DNA from: JAGNRR01 sp964612525
GTDB lineage: Bacteria; Bacteroidota; Bacteroidia; Chitinophagales; Chitinophagaceae
DNA: 36,686 nucleotides
Reading direction: 5' to 3'
NCBI GenBank assembly: GCA_964612525.1
Contig: CAZTCQ010000013.1
Location: 1-36,686 of the forward strand
The notes below the pieces were generated by a model. The model was given only the letters and a program-made list of their open reading frames with translations, ran no database searches and was not told the origin of the DNA. Every line of letters starts with the position of its first letter. The first letter of the stretch is position 1. Of this stretch, positions 27,901 through 32,653 are shown piece after piece. The position numbers and the translations under genes were made by a program.

Positions 27901-28422
27901 TTCGGCTTGAGAATATAAGTATTGCGACTTACCGCCATATTGATTGGTAGCAAGTGCGTGTGCTATCGAAGTCGATCCGGGACCAAAAACGACAGCGGTA
28001 TCAGAAATAGTAGAATTAATCACTACGTTTTTATGCAACTGAAGAAAATAATTGTTGATGGCCGTTGTGCTGTAGGGGTAAGTGCTGCCCGTAAAGTTTG
28101 AAATTTTATAGTCAGGAATCGTATTGGTTATAGAGTCGGTCTTACTCGAATCGGTTATGAAGGTATTGCAGCTATAGTCCCACTCACCACAGCCTTTGTT
28201 ACGATCCTGTGGAGTGGAAACTTGCGCTCCTTTACAGCGCATATTATACTTCATGATAATTTTTTCAAAAGTCACATTGGGCAGATTAGGAAAAGAAACC
28301 ATGGTGTCCCGCGTTTGGGAAGTATGCACCAAAGATTGTACAGTAATAGTATCACCCGGCTGTTGTGCCTGGGCTGTACATGCCAATAAAACTAGTAGAA
28401 AAAGTAAAACGATTTGTCTCAT
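24976..28422 (-). CDS. secreted peptide-N-glycosidase F-related protein with inserted LamG domain and T9SS type A sorting domain
   Basis: 1148 aa, signal peptide to about residue 19. Residues 40-90 resemble the first part of the PNGase F N-terminal domain, including CGEWD (Asp82 matching catalytic Asp60 of PNGase F). That domain resumes near 605 with MSFVTPYG, WTFDLTDF and FIVGTPP. The second jelly-roll follows: VRTTITGHG, GEF with Glu730 matching Glu206, then FPQGGTWIYDRQGWCPG (762-777). A residue matching Glu118 is not evident (GGQF). Between the two parts of the N-domain lie a T9SS-associated module (145-285), a LamG/concanavalin-like domain (290-440; VEAWIKT, WHHVACTFNG, VDGQLE) and more beta sequence. 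The C-terminal 75 residues are a T9SS type A sorting domain (YPNPTNDILNI). PNGase F removes N-glycans from glycoproteins; here activity is plausible but unproven. The protein would act outside the cell. Confidence 0.75.
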   Translation of the reverse strand: MRQIVLLFLLVLLACTAQAQQPGDTITVQSLVHTSQTRDTMVSFPNLPNVTFEKIIMKYNMRCKGAQVSTPQDRNKGCGEWDYSCNTFITDSSKTDSITNTIPDYKISNFTGSTYPYSTTAINNYFLQLHKNVVINSTISDTAVVFGPGSTSIAHALATNQYGGKSQYLYSQAELLAAGAHAGNLDGLEFAIQQATFPVNYDHLKIRIKHTTKSALNASEPDTSGFTEVYFNNVSTPIAALRLPFYTPFNWDGTSNIIVELSYTNPAATAPSLITGASTSYASGIHTSGENLLYFDGTNYIEANNFKGIPGNQSRTVEAWIKTNTADKEICSWGRNAANVKWVFRVEGNGRLRVENGNGGIVGTTVLTDDEWHHVACTFNGTSLSDVQLFVDGQLETNSSNSATAINTDTAGGLLVRISRGVNNRYFKGYIDNVRIWNTDLSVSTLQNWMHKKMSASHPNSSNLVAHYELNTISPSAIADQSGNGNDASIINSAIWTTISGENHFKEFSEESNRPNFTFYQGNYNLSITTDSAFLAVAQLPNAVQQTNLTLHPGTFLNDEISYGPVNYYWNTTLGSVYFDTNQVAYDTVMVSPNNTLNITDLPYQNRYPMEFDIMSFVTPYGIYLDLGQEGKTWTFDLTDFSPILKGDKKMSLTFGGQFQEEMDIKWYFIVGTPPSDVLDINNIWRSRRSNTYTNINNDRVFPPRTISLPNTAQSFKVRTTITGHGQQGEFTPRNHHFNIDGGADEYNWSITQECADNAIFPQGGTWIYDRQGWCPGEATLLKEFDINPHVSPGQSHSFDYDVDVASGDSRYIISHQLVNYGAPNHSLDVRMVDIINPSNKVEHTRENPICNEAKVVIQNVGSTPLTSVKIRYGLNDKGTISQNWTGNLAFMEKDTITLSTPNWLWGRLNGPNGNQFHAEVTIPNNGTDEYTLNDKLYMPFEITNVLPNQFRLLYKANGKPNNNPPINSYLETKIEIIDDQNNVVFSKIATNTDLTYDTISLPDGCYTFLVTDTDDDGIDFFANNDGTGALQLRAMGNTILQSFDGDFGKYLRYNFTVNKPLSYEELHKDFNATIYPNPTNDILNIDANDIENASIEILDALGKRLSLPMVKQMDKLELNTSSLANGLYIIKLNKGDRQSTYKFFVRH

Positions 28423-28541
28423 AATGAATAATTGAAGTAATGCCGAATTCGTCGATTAAAATTAGCCATTATCTACGAGGAAACAAAGCAAAAATTTGCG
28501 AAACCGCCACTCATATCATTTTGAAGGTAAGCGAATACAAG

Positions 28542-29177
28542 CTACAAATTGCTTGTATGATTTTTAATTTTTTGACTAAAAGAAAACCATTGCCAAGCAT
28601 ACATCAAAAGAGAGCCCCCTTGAACAAAAAGAATGACCTTAAAAAATATAGAATTCATGCCCAAGGCGTTGAAATAATACAGATATATAACAAGAAAGGC
28701 CAAACTGGCAATCATGCTCGGTATTTTGTGCTTCAGCTCTTTGATGTGGTAATAGTATTTTGCCAAAACAGAGTCTTTGGCATGGGAGTATAAATATTCT
28801 TGTAGTGTTGTAAAATTAGGGTCTTCACCATCTGTAAACGTAAATTCACCCTCGCCGGTCACTAGATGTATTTTCTCCTTTGCATTGCGTTGAAGAATAA
28901 AAGAGTGAACATAAAGTAGATTCAAGTGAGACAAGACTTTAGACTCTTGTTTGGTGTGGATGTGGATTTCATTTTCAAAAAACTCAAAGCGGGCGCTCTT
29001 TAAATATTGAAGTATGAAAAGAACGAGGTACATGATTGAAGAAGCAAAAAATATGATACTCAAATCAGAGAGCGAACTATTCAAATAACTAAATACAAAA
29101 AACAAGGCCAAGTTGACGACTAAGGAGAATCCTATACCCAGTAATTTTTTATTAGAAGTTTTGTAAGAAAAAAGCAT
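28542..29177 (-). CDS. small membrane protein of unknown function
   Basis: 211 aa, unrecognised. Two hydrophobic segments near the N-terminus (about residues 13-32 and 38-58) are followed by a soluble beta-rich stretch that resembles a bacterial PH-like or two-TM-anchored regulatory domain (FEFFENEIHIHTKQES). Two more hydrophobic segments lie near the C-terminus (about 150-170 and 176-196). It starts one base after the deformylase stop codon, so ruvX, def and this gene look like one transcript. The last codons form half of a perfect 8-bp inverted repeat (28534-28541 with 28550-28557), possibly a weak terminator. The ORF on the opposite strand (28440-28793) is taken as a shadow because this one has the coherent membrane topology and operon position. 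Confidence 0.65.
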   Translation of the reverse strand: MLFSYKTSNKKLLGIGFSLVVNLALFFVFSYLNSSLSDLSIIFFASSIMYLVLFILQYLKSARFEFFENEIHIHTKQESKVLSHLNLLYVHSFILQRNAKEKIHLVTGEGEFTFTDGEDPNFTTLQEYLYSHAKDSVLAKYYYHIKELKHKIPSMIASLAFLVIYLYYFNALGMNSIFFKVILFVQGGSLLMYAWQWFSFSQKIKNHTSNL

Positions 29178-29178
29178 T

Positions 29179-29674
29179 CTACGGCAGCAGCATTCTGTAG
29201 TCTACCTTAGTTTTTCCTGTGCTAATGTCGTTGAGTTTTCTTTTCAGCATTTTTCTTTTTAGCGTGCTTAAATAATCTATAAAAAGAACACCATCAATAT
29301 GGTCGTACTCGTGTAAAATGATGCGAGCCGTCATGCCACTAAACGTTTTTTCATGCTCCACAAAATTCTCGTCCAGATAATTGATTGTTACTGTTTCGTC
29401 GCGGCTAATGTCTTCACGTACTTTCGGAATGCTGAGGCATCCCTCATTAAATTTATAAGGAGTCCCTGCCGTTTCTACTATTTCCGCATTAATGAAAACT
29501 TGCTTGATCGCCTCACCTTCAAAAGCTTCGTTGCGGTCAGGGTCTTCGGCAGCCGCATCGGCTAGCTGCTTACTTTCTACCAAAAATAGCCGAATGGGTT
29601 TGTTGATTTGAGGAGCTGCCAAACCTACACCATTGCTATGGTAGAGTGTTTCCCACATATCACTGATGAGTTGT
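29179..29674 (-). CDS. def: peptide deformylase (5' end lost in assembly gap)
   Basis: 164 residues are visible, ending at TAG 29179-29181. The three deformylase motifs are intact: GVGLAAPQ (motif 1), EGCLS (motif 2, metal-ligand Cys) and HEYDH (motif 3, two His ligands and the catalytic Glu). The enzyme removes the formyl group from the initiator methionine of new proteins. The internal Met of MWETLYHSN is not the start: five in-frame residues before it (QLISD) match the family, and the usual 25-30 N-terminal residues must lie in the gap. The gene follows ruvX and precedes a small membrane protein gene by one base. Confidence 0.95.
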
Positions 29675-29774
29675 NNNNNNNNNNNNNNNNNNNNNNNNNN
29701 NNNNNNNNNNNNNNNNNNNNNNNNNNNNNNNNNNNNNNNNNNNNNNNNNNNNNNNNNNNNNNNNNNNNNNNNNN
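29675..29774. other. assembly gap of 100 N between ruvX and def
   Basis: Exactly 100 N. About 30 residues of the RuvX C-terminus and 25-30 residues of the deformylase N-terminus are missing, together with any spacer, so the true distance should be nearer 180-200 bases. Confidence 0.85.
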
Positions 29775-30091
29775 TTCATAATCACATCTTTGGCCATTTT
29801 GCTAGTGAAACGTTCGTCCAAGGTTTGGATAATCATGTCGGGGAATGTTTTCTTGAAATGTTTTACAAAACGAATTACTAATTCTGTTGCGTCTGTCGCC
29901 TCGTTTTGTAATGTTTTGGGTAAGCCAATGACAACTCGTTCAATGATTTCTTTTTCAAAATAATCTTTGAGCCATTTTATTAAATCCTTGGAGTGAACCG
30001 TGGTCAATCCCTTAGAGATAATTTGTAGATTATCCGTCACAGCAATTCCGCAACGTTTGCTTCCATAATCTATGGCTAGGATTCTTGACAT
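29775..30091 (-). CDS. ruvX: RuvX/YqgF family pre-16S rRNA nuclease / Holliday junction resolvase-like (3' end lost in gap)
   Basis: 105 residues from the ATG at 30091 to the gap; full proteins have about 138. The RNase H-like fold is clear: DYGSKRCGIAVTD at the N-terminus with the first catalytic Asp, VVIGLPKTLQ in the middle and LDERFTS near the gap with the next acidic residue. The last catalytic Asp, in the DxxxA region, is in the missing part. YqgF proteins process the 5' end of 16S rRNA, and a Holliday-junction activity has been proposed. It is the first gene of the ruvX-def-membrane protein set and has a -7 box four bases before its start codon. Confidence 0.92.
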
Positions 30092-30095
30092 TGGG

Positions 30096-30103
30096 CAAAG
30101 GTA
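30096..30103 (-). promoter_or_regulatory. -7 promoter box before ruvX
   Basis: On the minus strand TACCTTTG, a perfect TAnnTTTG match, ends 4 bases before the ATG. With the usual distance to the start site, the transcript would begin at the start codon. No TTG 19-21 bases upstream. Confidence 0.45.
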
Positions 30104-30109
30104 CTTCCA

Positions 30110-30156
30110 AAACTTGTGAGGTCTATTGGCTTATATTAAATAGACCTCACAGCTTT
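30110..30156. repeat. REP-like long inverted repeat in the divergent ruvX / CDP-alcohol transferase spacer
   Basis: A perfect 13-bp inverted repeat, TGTGAGGTCTATT (30115-30127) and AATAGACCTCACA (30139-30151), with an 11-base AT-rich loop. The stem can be extended outward with a G-T pair, one mismatch and three A-T pairs. The core word AGACCTCACA looks like a repeat I associate with intergenic elements of Bacteroidota. It lies upstream of two divergent genes, so a role as a terminator is unlikely unless transcripts read in from outside. Confidence 0.7.
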
Positions 30157-30228
30157 GTGTCTTTATTTAATGACCTAAGTCATTTTCTATAATTTCTAAA
30201 CTTCTGAATTTTGTATAAAATTACCGAT

Positions 30229-30828
30229 ATGAATATTCCACAATTATTAATTCTCTTTCGTTTTTTGTTAGCACCCATTATTTTAGGCTTGGCCTATTTT
30301 TTAGGCAATGAAGCCAAACTAATTATTGTTGTTTTGATGTATCTGGGCTTACTCTCAGATATACTAGACGGCATTATTGCTCGTAAGCAAAATATTTCTT
30401 CGGCTACCCTCAGAAGGTTAGATAGCCAAGTGGATATGATTTTTTGGTTTTCGATTGGTTTGTCTACTTGGATATTGTACCCCGCTTTAATTTCAAATAA
30501 TTCATGGTCGATCACAGCGATACTAGCTATGGAACTAGCCTGCTATGTAATTAGTCTTGTAAAATTTAAAAAGGAAACATGCACCCACGCTTTTCTCTCA
30601 AAACTGTGGGGGCTTTCGCTCTTGGCAGCTTTTACTTCTTTGATTGGATTTAATTATGCAGGATGGGCGTTTCAGCTGGCGATTGTTTTAGGATTAATTT
30701 CTCACATAGATCGTATTTTGATTACGCTCATGCTTCCTAAATGGACACATGATGTACCAAGTGCTTTTCATGCTTATTTAATCCGTAAGGGGATTTCATT
30801 TAAAAGGAATCCGATGTTGAATGGTTAG
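30229..30828 (+). CDS. CDP-alcohol phosphatidyltransferase family membrane protein
   Basis: 199 aa from the ATG at 30229; a TTG six codons upstream in the same frame is a weaker start. Several hydrophobic helices flank the CDP-alcohol phosphotransferase signature D-x2-D-G-x2-A-R-x8-G-x3-D-x3-D. Here Asp44, Asp47, Gly48, Ala51, Arg52, Asp65 and Asp69 are all present, but the Gly before the last two Asp is Leu61 (SATLRRLDSQVD). All metal-binding Asp remain, so the protein should bind two divalent ions and transfer a phosphoalcohol from a CDP-activated donor to an alcohol acceptor at the inner membrane, in phospholipid or related synthesis. The substrates cannot be read from the sequence. The gene stands alone, divergent from ruvX. 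Confidence 0.82.
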   Translation: MNIPQLLILFRFLLAPIILGLAYFLGNEAKLIIVVLMYLGLLSDILDGIIARKQNISSATLRRLDSQVDMIFWFSIGLSTWILYPALISNNSWSITAILAMELACYVISLVKFKKETCTHAFLSKLWGLSLLAAFTSLIGFNYAGWAFQLAIVLGLISHIDRILITLMLPKWTHDVPSAFHAYLIRKGISFKRNPMLNG

Positions 30829-30852
30829 GTTTTCGCTTAGGCTCAGATGGAT

Positions 30853-30860
30853 TATTTTTG
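30853..30860 (+). promoter_or_regulatory. -7 promoter box before the Crp/Fnr-like gene
   Basis: TATTTTTG, a perfect TAnnTTTG match, 7 bases before the ATG at 30868. A 5' UTR of only a few bases is expected. No -33 TTG at the usual distance. Confidence 0.45.
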
Positions 30861-30867
30861 AGGTCAG

Positions 30868-31434
30868 ATGCTTACGGCCTTTTTAGATAAACTAGAAACG
30901 ATACACCCACTCTCGGCTGATTTAAGAAAACAGCTCGAAGAGCACACGCGTATTGAAGAAGTAAAACGGGGCGACTTACTATTAAAAGAAGGTCAGCTTT
31001 CTAAAAATGTAACCCTTGTCTTACAAGGAATGATTCGTTCATACTATTTAAAAGACGGGGAGGATATTAGTTCACGATTTACTACTGAAGGAGAAATTGT
31101 TTTATCCGTGAATAGTTTTTACAGTCGCCGTCCTGGCTATGAATTTTTAGAAATGTATGAGGAGGGTGTGATAGCACAAATAAGTTTTGAGAAGCAGGAA
31201 GAATTACTCAAGAACTATTTGGAGTATAATTACATCGTACGCTTGTTTACACAAAAGTATTATGCTTCCAGTGAGGAGCACTTATTTCAGTTGCGCAAAC
31301 AAAGTGCTGAGAATAAATGGACGTATTTTTTGGAGCAGTATCCGCACTTGGTACAACGAGTCAAGATAAAAGATATCGCAAGTTTTTTAGGTGTTAGACA
31401 AGAGACCTTGAGTCGGATTCGGGCGGGGAAGTAA
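30868..31434 (+). CDS. Crp/Fnr-family transcriptional regulator
   Basis: 188 aa, the usual length for the short Bacteroidota members of this family. Residues 1-115 form a cyclic-nucleotide-binding-like beta roll (EEVKRGDLLLKEGQLSKNV, LVLQGMIRSYYLKDG, GEIVLSVNSFYSRRPGYEFLEM). It lacks the RxAT phosphate-cassette motif of cAMP-binding CRP and the cysteine set of Fnr, so the ligand is unknown. The C-terminal winged helix-turn-helix is seen as VKIKDIASFLGVRQETLSRIR, with the recognition helix at the very end. It probably activates or represses genes in response to an unknown signal; no target is evident in the window. A long hairpin directly overlaps its stop codon. Confidence 0.85.
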   Translation: MLTAFLDKLETIHPLSADLRKQLEEHTRIEEVKRGDLLLKEGQLSKNVTLVLQGMIRSYYLKDGEDISSRFTTEGEIVLSVNSFYSRRPGYEFLEMYEEGVIAQISFEKQEELLKNYLEYNYIVRLFTQKYYASSEEHLFQLRKQSAENKWTYFLEQYPHLVQRVKIKDIASFLGVRQETLSRIRAGK

Positions 31435-31480
31435 ACCTTCCATGTTTATAGTACTCGACGGCCATAAACAAGGAAGGTTT
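31433..31480. terminator. long hairpin between convergent crp-like and prenyltransferase genes, probable bidirectional terminator
   Basis: AAACCTTCCATGTTTAT (31433-31449) pairs with ATAAACAAGGAAGGTTT (31464-31480), 17 positions with a single A-A mismatch and a 14-base loop. It begins in the stop codon of the upstream gene and ends 10 bases before the stop of the opposite gene. There is no T-run beyond the stem's own TTT on either strand. Confidence 0.65.
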
Positions 31481-31490
31481 GATTACAGTT

Positions 31491-32402
31491 CTAATAAGGG
31501 AACAAACCCTCAATGCCCACCGCCACACTATTTTGTAAAATCAATTCAAAAATGACGAAGGCGGCAAACACAACAGAAGCCACACCATTTGTAGTTCCAA
31601 ATGCTAAATTGATTTTACTAATGTCATCTACTTTGACCAAGGTGTGCTGATAAATCAAAAGTGCAATAAAAACCACAGCTCCTATCCAATAGATGTAAGA
31701 AAAACTACCGAAAGAACCCGCCGCAATAATAATGCTAGCCGTACTAACATGTAAAATCCTAGACGAGAGCAAAGCATTTTTACGACCGAGTAAAACTGGG
31801 ATGGAGTATAATTTATTTTCTCTGTCAAAGTCTTCATCTTGTAGCGCATACAGTATGTCAAAGCCACTTACCCATGTAAATACTAGTGCTGAAAAGAAGA
31901 GCGGAAGCACATCAAATTGACCCGTAACGGCAAGATAGGCACCAATAGGAGCCAAGGATAAACCAATACCTAAAACCAAATGACAGAGGGGCGTGAAGCG
32001 TTTTGTGTAACTATAAAAAAGAATGGTAAACAAGGCTACAGGTGATAAGAAAAAACAAATTTGATTAATAAAAGAGGTAGTGGCAACAAAAAGCAAACAA
32101 TTGATAATCACAAACCACAAAGCATTTTTACTGCTAATCACTCCTGCCGGAACTTCTCGAAGAGCGGTCCGTTGATTTTTAGCATCTATATCTCTATCTA
32201 AGTAGCGATTAAAACCCATAGCTGCATTCCGTGCGAATACCATACAGAGAATAACTTTCAAGATTAACATGCCAAAACCTGTAACGCCAGGCGTTGATAT
32301 GAAGCCCAAAACCAACCCAATCAGAGCAAAGGGCAAGGCAAAAACAGTATGCGAAAATTTTACTAGCGATAGGTAATGACCGATGCGTTTGGTAAGTGAC
32401 AT
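31491..32402 (-). CDS. UbiA-family prenyltransferase, MqnP-like (menaquinone futalosine pathway)
   Basis: 303 aa from the ATG at 32402; the frame is open to a TTG six codons upstream, but ATG is preferred. It is an integral membrane protein with about eight hydrophobic segments and both UbiA Asp-rich motifs: NRYLDRDID (Asn65, Asp69, Asp73) and, later, DILYALQDEDFDRENKLYSIP. These bind the Mg-polyprenyl diphosphate. The context ARNAAMGFNRYLDRDIDAKNQRT ... REVPAG is typical of the UbiA-like group encoded with the futalosine menaquinone genes (MqnP), which prenylates the naphthoquinone precursor. No other mqn gene is present, so the assignment rests on the protein alone. Family alternatives are 4-hydroxybenzoate polyprenyltransferase and archaeal-type DGGGP synthase; the latter fits less well. 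Confidence 0.8.
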   Translation of the reverse strand: MSLTKRIGHYLSLVKFSHTVFALPFALIGLVLGFISTPGVTGFGMLILKVILCMVFARNAAMGFNRYLDRDIDAKNQRTALREVPAGVISSKNALWFVIINCLLFVATTSFINQICFFLSPVALFTILFYSYTKRFTPLCHLVLGIGLSLAPIGAYLAVTGQFDVLPLFFSALVFTWVSGFDILYALQDEDFDRENKLYSIPVLLGRKNALLSSRILHVSTASIIIAAGSFGSFSYIYWIGAVVFIALLIYQHTLVKVDDISKINLAFGTTNGVASVVFAAFVIFELILQNSVAVGIEGLFPY

Positions 32403-32430
32403 TTGATTTGTAAAGGTCAAACATTTTTAT

Positions 32431-32546
32431 GTCACTTCGAGCGTAGTCGAGAAGTAATTAATCTGAGCTAGCCGGCAATTGCTCCGCCGGGAATGAAGCG
32501 GTTCTAGTAAAATGTACCCTTAGACTGCTTCGTTCCTCGCAGAACT
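32431..32546. repeat. composite REP-like palindromic region upstream of dnaX
   Basis: Three short inverted-repeat elements lie in a 251-base spacer: ACTTCGA-GCGTAG-TCGAGAAGT (32434-32455, TCGA/TCGA core with a GA bulge); CCGGC-AATTGCTCC-GCCGG (32472-32490); and ACTGCTTCGTTCCTCGCAGA (32524-32543). The first and last resemble intergenic repeat words seen in many copies in other bacterial genomes. Nothing here has coding character. Confidence 0.6.
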
Positions 32547-32630
32547 CAAATAGAGTGCTAAACCTAGTTAAACATTTCCCCACTCTGCCACAAATAAACC
32601 TTATAAACTTTATAAACCCTCTAAACATTT

Positions 32631-32638
32631 TATATTTA
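32631..32638 (+). promoter_or_regulatory. -7-like promoter box before dnaX
   Basis: TATATTTA, one mismatch from TAnnTTTG, 15 bases before the ATG at 32654. It supports that start over the earlier in-frame ATG at 32555. Confidence 0.35.
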
Positions 32639-32653
32639 CACATCTACAAAAAC

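Noticed and set aside
28440..28793. 117-aa open frame on the plus strand
   Set aside because: Lies opposite the 3' half of the small membrane protein gene, which has coherent hydrophobic segments and operon spacing; the plus-strand product is Lys-rich with no family character.
29179..29658. Deformylase start at the Met of MWETLYHSN
   Set aside because: The in-frame residues before it (QLISD) match the family, and a protein starting there would lack the N-terminal strand; the true start is in the gap.
31491..32402. UbiA protein as the archaeal-type DGGGP synthase partner of the GGGP synthase
   Set aside because: The ARNAAMGFNRYLDRDIDAKNQRT and REVPAG context fits the menaquinone (MqnP-like) group better, and the two genes are 15 kb apart.
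32458..32653. Coding potential in the spacer before dnaX (a minus-strand frame, and the plus-strand upstream extension of dnaX)
   Set aside because: The stretch is made of REP-like palindromes and a promoter box; DnaX similarity begins exactly at MAGQYIVSARKYRP.
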